From Hydrogenophilales bacterium (lineage in GTDB: Bacteria > Pseudomonadota > Gammaproteobacteria > Burkholderiales > Thiobacillaceae), in assembly GCA_011391655.1 (NCBI GenBank), contig JAABQE010000288.1:1-6122 (forward strand): a DNA stretch of 6,122 nt. The letters run 5' to 3'. Shown here piece after piece: positions 1 to 5,103 of the stretch. Position 1 is the stretch's first letter. Every line of letters begins with the position of its first letter. Below the pieces are notes generated by a model. That model ran no database searches. It saw only the letters and a list, made by a program, of their open reading frames with translations, and had not been told where the DNA came from. The position numbers and the translations under genes were made by a program.

Positions 1-654
1 GCGCATGCCGGGTTCGCGGTGGATGTGGTGCATCTGGGCGACTGGCCGCTGGAGCGCTTGCTGCCGGTCGAAGCCGGACTGCGGTTGGCCGACAGCCTGG
101 CTGCGATCGGGGTGAACTGGCATTTTGGCCGTACCGGCAAAAGCATTGAGCGGGCGGCGGACGGCTATCAGGTGACGCTGGATAACGGCGACACCGTCGC
201 GGCAGATGTGGTGCTGTCGGCCATCGGCCTCAAGCCGCGCACGCAACTCGCTCAGGTGGCGGGCATTACGGTCAAGCGCGGCATCGTGACCAATAGCCTG
301 CTCGAAACCAGTGCGGCGAATGTCTATGCGATGGGCGACTGCGCCGAAGTCGACGGGCTGAATCTGCCTTACGTGCAGCCGCTGATGGTGCAGGCGCGCG
401 CGTTGGCCGCCACGCTTACCGGCACGCCGACTGCGGTGGCGTATCCGCCGATGCCGGTGATGGTGAAAACCCCCGCGCACCCGGTGGCGGTGCTGCCACC
501 GAAAATCGGGGCAACGGGCGGCTGGCAGGTGGAATGCGGCGACACCGGTATCTGCGCGCTGCATCTGGATGAGCGTGGCCGGATGCAGGGTTTTGCTCTC
601 ACCGGCAGCGAAACCAGCCGCCGCAACACGCTGGCCAAGGAACTCGCGGCCTGA
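1..654 (+). CDS. rubB: Rubredoxin-NAD(+) reductase, FAD-dependent (5' end outside the window)
   Basis: The reading frame is open from base 1, so the true start and the N-terminal FAD-binding Rossmann motif lie upstream. The GTG at 19 is internal, not the start. The visible 217 residues begin in the NADH-binding domain. They contain the V-L-S-A-I-G-L-K-P strand (about residues 70-78) and the second FAD motif Y-A-M-G-D-C at 109-114, whose Asp contacts the flavin ribityl chain. The C-terminal part, with L-P-Y-V-Q-P-L-M, M-P-V-M-V-K-T-P-A-H-P and G-F-A-L-T-G, is what I know from rubredoxin reductases (RubB/AlkT, rubredoxin-binding domain) rather than from nitrite or ferredoxin reductases. The family passes electrons from NADH to rubredoxin in the cytoplasm, for alkane hydroxylases or for oxygen and peroxide reduction. 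Which partner applies here cannot be seen. The gene ends in TGA 18 bases before a terminator stem. Confidence 0.85.
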   Translation, partial: AHAGFAVDVVHLGDWPLERLLPVEAGLRLADSLAAIGVNWHFGRTGKSIERAADGYQVTLDNGDTVAADVVLSAIGLKPRTQLAQVAGITVKRGIVTNSLLETSAANVYAMGDCAEVDGLNLPYVQPLMVQARALAATLTGTPTAVAYPPMPVMVKTPAHPVAVLPPKIGATGGWQVECGDTGICALHLDERGRMQGFALTGSETSRRNTLAKELAA

Positions 655-671
655 GTCTGCGGCCAGAGCTG

Positions 672-705
672 AAACCTGTCTCGCGGGTTGGAGGCAGGTT
701 TTTTT
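672..705 (+). terminator. Rho-independent terminator of the rubredoxin reductase gene, possibly bidirectional
   Basis: Bases 672-682 pair with 691-701 in an 11-bp stem with one G-U pair and an 8-base loop (683-690), followed by Ts through 705. It lies in the 57-base gap between convergent genes. On the minus strand the stem is followed by a shorter, interrupted T stretch (the complement of the As at 672-674). It could therefore also stop transcription from the rhodanese lipoprotein genes, but less efficiently. Confidence 0.85.
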
Positions 706-711
706 ATGGCC

Positions 712-1152
712 TTAACAGCGCTCGCATGCCTCCAGCGGCAAGCCGCGCGCGATCCAGCCCGGCCCCGCGCCGCTACCGGCCATGCCTTCCTTGATGTTGT
801 AAACCTGCGTGAAGCCCGCCTCCGTCAACACGCGCTGCATCTGCGTGGTGCGGTTGCCGGTGCGGCAAATCAGGCCAATCGGCGCGTTCTTGTCGCCACG
901 CGTCTCAGCCGCCACCTGCGCCACGAAGCCCGCATCGCCCTGCGCCATGTTGATCTGCAGCGCGTCCTTCGCCACGCCCGTCTGCTTCCATTCGTCCGGG
1001 CGGCGGATGTCGATCAGCGTGAGTTTGCCGGCCTGCGCTTGCGCAAAGGCGTCGGGTGCGGCGAGGGTGGGGCCGCTGTCCTGGGAGCAGGCGTTGATTG
1101 ACAGCAGCATGAATGCGGCAGTTGCCGCGAGGGAAAGGCGTTGCATCAGCAT
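712..1152 (-). CDS. Rhodanese-domain lipoprotein, catalytically competent copy
   Basis: A 146-residue lipoprotein with a single rhodanese domain, probably anchored in the envelope facing the periplasm. Residues 1-21 are a lipoprotein signal peptide: M-L-M-Q-R, a hydrophobic stretch, then the lipobox I-N-A-C with lipidated Cys22. Ser at +2 points to the outer membrane. The rhodanese domain spans about 29-140. It has L-I-D-I-R near residue 46, D-E-W at 53-55, the active-site loop C96-R-T-G-N-R, and the C-terminal V-Y-N-I-K-E-G-M and G-W-I-A-R-G-L-P. Such domains carry sulfane sulfur as a cysteine persulfide; the physiological substrate is unknown. The protein ends in C-E-R-C (143-146), which may be redox active. 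The longer open frame upstream is discounted, because a GGAG sits 5 bases before ATG 1152 and the neighbouring paralog starts at the equivalent place. It lies 86 bases downstream of that paralog and is probably cotranscribed with it. Confidence 0.85.
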   Translation of the reverse strand: MLMQRLSLAATAAFMLLSINACSQDSGPTLAAPDAFAQAQAGKLTLIDIRRPDEWKQTGVAKDALQINMAQGDAGFVAQVAAETRGDKNAPIGLICRTGNRTTQMQRVLTEAGFTQVYNIKEGMAGSGAGPGWIARGLPLEACERC

Positions 1153-1157
1153 GAAGA

Positions 1158-1162
1158 CTCCG
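1158..1162 (-). promoter_or_regulatory. Ribosome binding site setting the start of the downstream rhodanese lipoprotein
   Basis: On the minus strand CGGAG ends 5 bases before ATG 1152. The same layout (CGGA, TC, TC, ATG) precedes the paralog start at 1676, which supports both starts over longer upstream options. Confidence 0.6.
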
Positions 1163-1178
1163 ACAAAAAAATGAATTA

Positions 1179-1231
1179 GCGACCGTTTATCGCCACGCCA
1201 TTTTGCACGACCAGGCGTGGCTGCGACCGTT
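1179..1231. repeat. Hairpin flanked by 9-base direct repeats between the two rhodanese genes
   Basis: Bases 1192-1199 (GCCACGCC) and 1214-1221 (GGCGTGGC) form a perfect 8-bp inverted repeat with a 14-base loop. The 9-base word GCGACCGTT occurs at 1179-1187 and again at 1223-1231, one on each side of the hairpin and 44 bases apart. No T run directly follows the stem on either strand, so it does not look like an intrinsic terminator. It could be an intercistronic RNA-processing or stability element, a protein site, or a leftover of the gene duplication. Confidence 0.5.
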
Positions 1232-1238
1232 AAAAGAC

Positions 1239-1676
1239 CTAGCAACCCGGGCAGGGTTCCATGGGCAGTCCGCGCGCGATCCATCCGGGGCCGGCGCTGC
1301 TTCCATGCATGCCTTCCTTGATGACATAAACCTGGGTGAAGCCGGCCTTGCGCAACACCGTCTGCGCATTAGTCGCGCGGTTGCCACCGAGGCTCAGCAG
1401 ACCGATTGGCGCGTGCTTGTCGCTGCCTATTTCGGCTGTCACCTGCCGGACGAAGCCAGCTTCGCCTTGCGTGTTGGTCATGTCGATGTGGAGCGCGCCT
1501 TTGGCCACGCCGGTCCGTCGCCATTCATCCGCATGGCGAACATCGATCAGCGTGAGCGTGCCGGCCTGGCTCCTTGCATAGGCATCGGGCGCACTGAGCG
1601 CGGTGCCGTTGTCTTGCGAGCAGGCGGTGAGGAAGAACAACAGGAACGCTGCAAGTGACACGCGTTGAACCAGCAT
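1239..1676 (-). CDS. Rhodanese-like lipoprotein with the catalytic cysteine lost
   Basis: A 145-residue paralog of the next gene downstream, sharing over half of its residues, including long blocks such as A-G-F-T-Q-V-Y and A-G-P-G-W-I-A-R-G-L-P. It has a signal peptide with lipobox L-T-A-C (lipidated Cys19) and Ser at +2, implying an outer-membrane anchor. The rhodanese fold signatures are present: L-I-D-V-R at 43-47, D-E-W at 50-52, and I-K-E-G-M at 119-123. In the active loop, however, the expected Cys is Ser95 (codon AGC, bases 1394-1392), and the loop reads S-L-G-G-N-R instead of C-R-T-G-N-R. The reading frame is intact and the rest of the fold is conserved, so it does not look like a decaying pseudogene. 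A binding, scaffold or regulatory role is possible. The C-terminal C-P-G-C (142-145) is kept. It is the first gene of the minus-strand pair and is divergent from the QueD-family gene. Confidence 0.85.
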   Translation of the reverse strand: MLVQRVSLAAFLLFFLTACSQDNGTALSAPDAYARSQAGTLTLIDVRHADEWRRTGVAKGALHIDMTNTQGEAGFVRQVTAEIGSDKHAPIGLLSLGGNRATNAQTVLRKAGFTQVYVIKEGMHGSSAGPGWIARGLPMEPCPGC

Positions 1677-1786
1677 GATGATTCCGGAGAAAGCAGGGTG
1701 AGTCGAAGTGTATCTGCTGCGATGGCAGACCGATAGTCGCCGCGCCGCTGCATAGCCAGCATCCGTGACTTGCGCGAGAATGGCGC
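1677..1786. promoter_or_regulatory. Divergent intergenic region, presumed to hold promoters for both directions
   Basis: These 110 bases separate the divergent starts at 1676 (minus) and 1787 (plus), so they should hold promoters for both. On the minus strand a TACACT resembling a -10 box lies about 25 bases before the start, but no convincing -35 box is spaced from it. I see no clear sigma-70 pair on the plus strand and no long inverted repeat. The assignment rests mainly on position. Confidence 0.35.
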
Positions 1787-2143
1787 ATGGACATCTTTCG
1801 AATTTTTCATCTGCAATGCGCGCGCCGTTTGCCCGCCTTGCCCGCCTCCCATCCGTGTTCGCGCCTGCATGGCCATTCGTTTGAGGTCGAGCTGACCGTC
1901 AGCGGCGGGATCGATCCCACGCTGGGCTGGGTGCTTGATTTTGCCGCGATTGAAGCTGCCTGGCATCCGGTTCACGCCGCGCTCGACCATCGTTACCTCA
2001 ACGAAATCGACGGACTCGATAACCCCACCAGCGAAAACCTGGCCGTGTGGCTGTGGCAGCAGATCAAACCGCTGCTGCCGGGGTTGTCGCAAATCAAGGT
2101 GATGGAAACCCACGATAGCGGTTGCATTTATCGAGGGGCGTGA
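1787..2143 (+). CDS. queD: 6-carboxy-tetrahydropterin synthase / PTPS family protein (QueD-like) with an altered zinc site
   Basis: A 118-residue protein, the usual length for bacterial QueD. QueD converts 7,8-dihydroneopterin triphosphate to 6-carboxy-tetrahydropterin, the second step of queuosine precursor synthesis, in the cytoplasm. Recognisable features are the catalytic Cys24 in H-P-C-S-R-L-H-G-H-S-F, zinc ligands His28 and His30, and G-W-V-L-D-F at 47-52. Further on are A-L-D-H-R-Y-L-N (Asp67 and His68 of the proton-relay triad), N-P-T-S-E-N at 79-84, and M-E-T-H with Glu107 for pterin binding. The odd point is the N-terminal strand: where E. coli QueD has A-A-H-R-L with the first zinc His, this protein has C-A-R-R-L (Arg13). 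Whether zinc binding survives is unclear. No other que genes are in the window. The Shine-Dalgarno sequence before ATG 1787 is weak (GAGAA). A related pterin enzyme is an alternative to true QueD. Confidence 0.8.
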   Translation: MDIFRIFHLQCARRLPALPASHPCSRLHGHSFEVELTVSGGIDPTLGWVLDFAAIEAAWHPVHAALDHRYLNEIDGLDNPTSENLAVWLWQQIKPLLPGLSQIKVMETHDSGCIYRGA

Positions 2144-2181
2144 GTCTTGCGTTCACTGTGTTCTTTTAAGTTTTTTTTCAA

Positions 2182-2190
2182 AGAGGAAGG
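2182..2190 (+). promoter_or_regulatory. Ribosome binding site setting the start of the four-domain lipoprotein
   Basis: The purine-rich AGAGGAAGG ends 4 bases before ATG 2195 (its AGGA core is 7 bases away). It fixes the start there and not at the TTG at 2147, which would put charged residues ahead of the lipoprotein signal peptide. A run of eight Ts (2171-2178) lies just upstream. Confidence 0.7.
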
Positions 2191-2194
2191 CCAA

Positions 2195-3472
2195 ATGCAG
2201 CGTGCTGCAATGTGGGCGGTTTTGTCTGTCGGGGCAGCGGCCCTTCTGGCGGGTTGTGCGGGTGATATCGCGGTGAAGCCGGCCGCGCAGTCGGCTGTGC
2301 TGCCGATCAAGGGCGCGTTGACCTATCGCGAACGGATTGCCTTGCCGCCCGACAGCGTCGCGGTGGTCGAACTGCGCGAGGCTGCGTCCGTTGAGGCGCT
2401 TGCAGCACAACGGATTCCGCTGGCGGGCAAGCAGGTGCCGATTCCGTTTGAACTGTCAATCCATCGCGCCGCATTGGCAAGCGGACAACCCTACAGCGTG
2501 CGCGGTGCAATCGAGCAGACCGGGCAGGTGACCTGGGTGAGCGCGGCGGTGGCAGTTGATCCGCAGCAAGCGACGATTGATCTTGGCATGATCAACCTGC
2601 AGTCCGTGCAGGGCGGCGAGCCGGAGGCGCTGGTCTGGCGCTGTGGCGATCAGGTGGTCGACACTGAACAGATAGGCGACAAGCTGCGTCTGACAGTGGG
2701 CGACACGCATTACAACCTGCGCCAGGTGGAGGTGGCTTCAGGGGTTCAATATGTGGCGATCGATGATGCGACGACGACGTTCTGGTCGAAAGGGGAGCGG
2801 GCCCGGTTGACGCTCAAAGGCCAGGTCTATTCCGGGTGCGTCCGCGCCGACCAGGTGGCCGTGGCATTCCGTGCCGGTGGCAATGAACCCGGCTGGCACC
2901 TCGAGATGGGCACGCGCACCCTGTTCACCACCGTCGACGGCACAGTCCGAATCGAGGCGTTGACACCCGTCGCCGAGGCTACGGCCACCTCGCGGCGTTA
3001 TGCCGTGACCCCGACCCTGCTGGTCACCATCGCCAACCGCCTGTGCGTCGACACGATGAGCGGCATGCCTTATCCGAATCGCGTCACCGTGGTGCTGGAC
3101 GGAGTTGAGCTGCGCGGCTGCGGCGGCGACCCCGCCAACTTGCTGCTGGGCCGTGAATGGGTGGTCGATGAGCTTGCGGGAGCGGGCATCGTCGATGGTT
3201 CGCGCACCACGCTCAACTTTGGCGTGGACGGGCAACTGGCTGGCAGCGGATCGTGCAATCGCTATAGCGGCAGCTATACGCTGACGGGTGAACGTTTGAG
3301 CGTGTCGTCGAAAACCGCCATGACCATGATGGCCTGCGTGCCGGAATTGATGCAGCAGGAAAGCCGGTTTATGCAGTTGCTGAGCCAGGTCCGGCGTTTC
3401 CGGTTTGGCTCGGACGGCGCATTGATCCTGGAAACGGACACCGGCGGGACGATCTCTGCGCGGCGTCAGTGA
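2195..3472 (+). CDS. Four-module envelope lipoprotein: YbaY-like, MliC-like, COG3650-like, META/HslJ-like
   Basis: A 425-residue lipoprotein with signal peptide residues 1-20 and lipobox L-A-G-C (Cys21). Ala at +2 suggests the outer membrane. Four modules follow. Residues about 35-123 resemble YbaY-type lipoprotein domains (G-A-L-T-Y-R-E-R-I-A-L-P-P near 40-52). Residues about 146-216 resemble MliC, the membrane-bound C-type lysozyme inhibitor: Cys150 and Cys215 bracket the domain, V-A-S-G-V-Q-Y is at 180-186 and F-W-S-K-G at 196-200, so the Ser and Lys known to block lysozyme are present (Ser182, Lys199). Residues about 224-311 match the COG3650-type domain (F-R-A-G-G-N-E-P-G-W, C-V-D-T-M-S-G-M-P-Y-P, G-C-G). 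Residues about 313-424 match the META domain of HslJ (G-S-G-S-C-N-R-Y-S-G-S-Y; T-M-M-A-C). The likely role is envelope protection, including lysozyme inhibition; this is inferred from the domains. It starts 51 bases after the QueD-family gene and may share its transcript. Confidence 0.85.
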   Translation: MQRAAMWAVLSVGAAALLAGCAGDIAVKPAAQSAVLPIKGALTYRERIALPPDSVAVVELREAASVEALAAQRIPLAGKQVPIPFELSIHRAALASGQPYSVRGAIEQTGQVTWVSAAVAVDPQQATIDLGMINLQSVQGGEPEALVWRCGDQVVDTEQIGDKLRLTVGDTHYNLRQVEVASGVQYVAIDDATTTFWSKGERARLTLKGQVYSGCVRADQVAVAFRAGGNEPGWHLEMGTRTLFTTVDGTVRIEALTPVAEATATSRRYAVTPTLLVTIANRLCVDTMSGMPYPNRVTVVLDGVELRGCGGDPANLLLGREWVVDELAGAGIVDGSRTTLNFGVDGQLAGSGSCNRYSGSYTLTGERLSVSSKTAMTMMACVPELMQQESRFMQLLSQVRRFRFGSDGALILETDTGGTISARRQ

Positions 3473-3490
3473 TCTTCTGCATCTATATAT

Positions 3491-3525
3491 AAATGGGGCA
3501 CACGATTCGTGTGCCCCATTTGTTT
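3491..3525 (+). terminator. Rho-independent terminator after the four-module lipoprotein
   Basis: A perfect inverted repeat has arms 3491-3505 and 3507-3521. In practice this is a 13-bp stem (3491-3503 with 3509-3521) with a 5-base loop, followed by GTTTT. It starts 19 bases after the stop codon and separates this gene from the downstream sulfur operon. Confidence 0.9.
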
Positions 3526-3619
3526 TGCAACGTGCCGGAGTGATGCCTGTGCCTTTTCTCGTCCACCGATTTGCTGCCGCCTTCCAGGCTGTCATGGTGC
3601 TGGACTTCGCGCTGCCTGA

Positions 3620-3649
3620 TAGACATGGCTGTTGCAATATTCTAATAAT
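3620..3649 (+). promoter_or_regulatory. Probable sigma-70 promoter of the ArsR-rhodanese operon
   Basis: TAGACA (3620-3625, five of six bases of the -35 consensus) and AATAAT (3644-3649, five of six of the -10 consensus) are 18 bases apart. They lie in an AT-rich patch that stands out from the GC-rich surroundings. Transcription would begin near 3656, leaving a leader of only about 12 bases before ATG 3668. That fits the absence of a clear Shine-Dalgarno sequence there. Confidence 0.55.
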
Positions 3650-3661
3650 CGTGCGAATGTT
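3636..3661 (+). promoter_or_regulatory. Candidate operator for autoregulation by the ArsR-type repressor
   Basis: AATATTC (3636-3642) and GAATGTT (3655-3661) form an inverted repeat with six of seven positions complementary around a 12-base centre. It covers the -10 box and the predicted transcription start. ArsR-family repressors usually bind AT-rich imperfect palindromes in their own promoters, so the position and shape fit. Binding itself is inferred. Confidence 0.45.
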
Positions 3662-3667
3662 TGTCAC

Positions 3668-4330
3668 ATGGATAAACGCAAAACAAAAGACCTGCTCTAC
3701 GAAGAGGTCGCCCGCATCGGCAAGGCGGTGTCCAGCCCCAAACGGCTGGAGCTGCTGGAGATTCTGGCGCAGGGCGAGAAAACCGTCGACGCCCTGGCTG
3801 CCGAGGCGGGTATCGATATCAAGCTGGCGAGCGCGCACCTCAAGGTGCTGAAGGCTGCGCGGCTGGTCGAGGCGCAGCGCGACGGGCGTTTCATCGCCTA
3901 TCGCCTGTCGGGCGAAGACGTCAGCGCGCTGTGGGTCAACCTGCGCACGGTGGCGGAAGAACACCTGGTCGAACTCAAGGTGGCAATGGACCAGATTTTT
4001 GCCGCGCCAGAAAAGCTCGACGCCGAAACACGGCGTTCGCTGATGGACAAGGCGCGACGGGGCGATGTGGTGGTGATCGATGTGCGGCCTTCCAGCGAAT
4101 ACGCCAGCGGCCACCTGCCGTTTGCGCGCTCGATGCCGCTCGGTGAAATCCGCCAGCGTATCAAGGAACTGCCCGTCGACCGCGACATCGTCGCCTACTG
4201 CCGCGGCCCGTTTTGCATGATGTCCGCCGAGGCGGTGGCGCTGCTGCAGGAACACGGCTACCGCGCACAAAAAATCGCCGACGGCACGCCCGAATGGCAG
4301 GCGGCGGGATTGCCGCTGGCCGAGTCGTAA
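3668..4330 (+). CDS. ArsR-family transcriptional regulator fused to a rhodanese domain
   Basis: A 220-residue fusion. Residues about 10-100 form an ArsR/SmtB winged helix. They include S-P-K-R-L-E-L-L-E-I-L at 23-33, the recognition helix I-K-L-A-S-A-H-L-K-V-L at 51-61, and the wing R-D-G-R-F-I-A-Y-R-L at 71-80. Residues about 116-219 form a rhodanese domain with V-I-D-V-R-P at 136-141, the active loop C178-R-G-P-F-C183, and a G-T-P-E-W-Q-A-A-G-L-P tail. The HTH part contains no cysteine, so the classic ArsR metal site (E-L-C-V-C-D) is absent. The only two cysteines of the protein are in the rhodanese loop. By inference it senses sulfane sulfur through a persulfide or polysulfide bridge at C178/C183 and releases DNA to induce the operon. 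ATG 3668 is preferred over TTG 3632, because the TTG lies inside the promoter. It lies 37 bases before the persulfide dioxygenase-like gene with no terminator between. Confidence 0.88.
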   Translation: MDKRKTKDLLYEEVARIGKAVSSPKRLELLEILAQGEKTVDALAAEAGIDIKLASAHLKVLKAARLVEAQRDGRFIAYRLSGEDVSALWVNLRTVAEEHLVELKVAMDQIFAAPEKLDAETRRSLMDKARRGDVVVIDVRPSSEYASGHLPFARSMPLGEIRQRIKELPVDRDIVAYCRGPFCMMSAEAVALLQEHGYRAQKIADGTPEWQAAGLPLAES

Positions 4331-4356
4331 ACCGCATTCCGTTCACACAAACATCC

Positions 4357-4361
4357 AGGAG
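4357..4361 (+). promoter_or_regulatory. Ribosome binding site of the persulfide dioxygenase-like gene
   Basis: AGGAG lies 6 bases before ATG 4368. It is the clearest Shine-Dalgarno sequence in this operon and suggests strong translation of the second gene, compared with the regulator, which has none. Confidence 0.7.
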
Positions 4362-4367
4362 ACTCCC

Positions 4368-5096
4368 ATGTTTTTCCGTCAATTGCTGGCCAAAGACGCC
4401 ACCCTTTCCTATTTCTTCGGCTGCGGTTCCTGCCATGCCGGCGTCGCCATCGACCCGGTGCTCGGCGACGAGCAGTGGTTCATCGACGAAGCCACCAGAC
4501 AGGATGTGAAGATCACCCACGTCATCGATACCCATGTGCATGCCGACCACTTTTCCGGCGGTCGCAAGCTGGCCGAACTGACCGGCGCGAAATACTGCCT
4601 GCATGAATCCAATGCCAGTCGCGTGAAATATGCATTCGAGTCGCTGAAGGATGGCCAGCGCATCGAGGTCGGAAATGTCTGGGTCGATGTGCTGCACACC
4701 CCCGGCCACACGCCCGACTCGATCTGCCTGCTGGTGACCGACAAGCGCCGCACCGAAACCCCGTGGTTCGTGCTCACCGGCGACACTCTGTTTGTCGGCA
4801 GCGCCGGACGTCCCGATCTGGCGGGCAAGGAGACCGAAATGGCGGGGCAGATCTACGACAGCGTGCACCAGAAATTGCTGACGCTGCCCGCCGAAGTTGA
4901 GCTGTATCCCGGCCACACTTCCGGCAGCGCGTGCGGCGCGGGCATGTCAGGCAAGCCGACGTCGACTATCGGCTACGAGAAACGCTGGAATCCGATGCTG
5001 GCGCTGGATCGCGCGGGCTTTGTCGCCGCGCTGACCGAGACCATTCCGCCGCGTCCGGCTGATATGGATCGCATGGTGCAGGCGAATCTGGGCTGA
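4368..5096 (+). CDS. MBL-fold hydrolase, probable persulfide dioxygenase (ETHE1/Blh-like)
   Basis: A 242-residue metallo-beta-lactamase fold protein. The metal motif T-H-V-H-A-D-H (His56, His58, Asp60, His61), His114 in H-T-P-G-H-T-P-D-S, Asp139 in L-T-G-D-T-L-F-V-G and His183 in Y-P-G-H are all present. G-R-P-D-L at 147-151 and the tail motif S-G-K-P-T-S-T-I-G-Y-E-K-R (194-206) are typical of the ETHE1/Blh branch rather than glyoxalase II. ETHE1-type enzymes use one iron (two His and one Asp, here His56, His114 and Asp139) to oxidise glutathione persulfide to sulfite in the cytoplasm. It follows the ArsR-rhodanese gene by 37 bases and is followed by a membrane-protein gene 7 bases on, so it is the metabolic core of the operon. 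Substrate specificity is inferred from motifs and context. A hydroxyacylglutathione hydrolase-like activity is the main alternative. Confidence 0.83.
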   Translation: MFFRQLLAKDATLSYFFGCGSCHAGVAIDPVLGDEQWFIDEATRQDVKITHVIDTHVHADHFSGGRKLAELTGAKYCLHESNASRVKYAFESLKDGQRIEVGNVWVDVLHTPGHTPDSICLLVTDKRRTETPWFVLTGDTLFVGSAGRPDLAGKETEMAGQIYDSVHQKLLTLPAEVELYPGHTSGSACGAGMSGKPTSTIGYEKRWNPMLALDRAGFVAALTETIPPRPADMDRMVQANLG

Positions 5097-5103
5097 ATCC
5101 AAC

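Larger units (their letters stand above)
712..1676 (-). repeat. Tandem gene duplication of the rhodanese lipoprotein
   Basis: The two coding regions (712-1152 and 1239-1676) are in the same orientation and similar along their whole length at DNA level. One example is the identical 16-base block at 781-796 and 1308-1323. The 86-base spacer is not a recognisable copy of the region upstream of 1676. The gene pair therefore looks duplicated mainly over its coding part, followed by divergence focused on the active-site loop. Confidence 0.8.

Noticed and set aside
1192..1221. Intrinsic terminator between the two rhodanese genes
   Set aside because: The stem is perfect, but neither strand has a T run right after it. 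The seven-T run on the minus strand is about 20 bases away.
1153..1284. N-terminal extension of the downstream rhodanese lipoprotein to an ATG at 1284
   Set aside because: It would overlap the upstream gene and bury the lipoprotein signal peptide. The ribosome binding site and paralog start support ATG 1152.
1203..1658. A plus-strand open frame of 151 codons opposite the upstream rhodanese lipoprotein
   Set aside because: It is the mirror of the rhodanese frame, and a similar mirror frame exists opposite the other copy. Its conservation reflects the duplicated gene, not a second protein.
2738..4270. A 510-codon open frame on the minus strand
   Set aside because: It lies antisense to the four-module lipoprotein and the ArsR-rhodanese gene, crosses a strong terminator and a promoter, and its protein is rich in Arg, His and Gln with no recognisable domain. 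It is a by-product of GC-rich codon usage.
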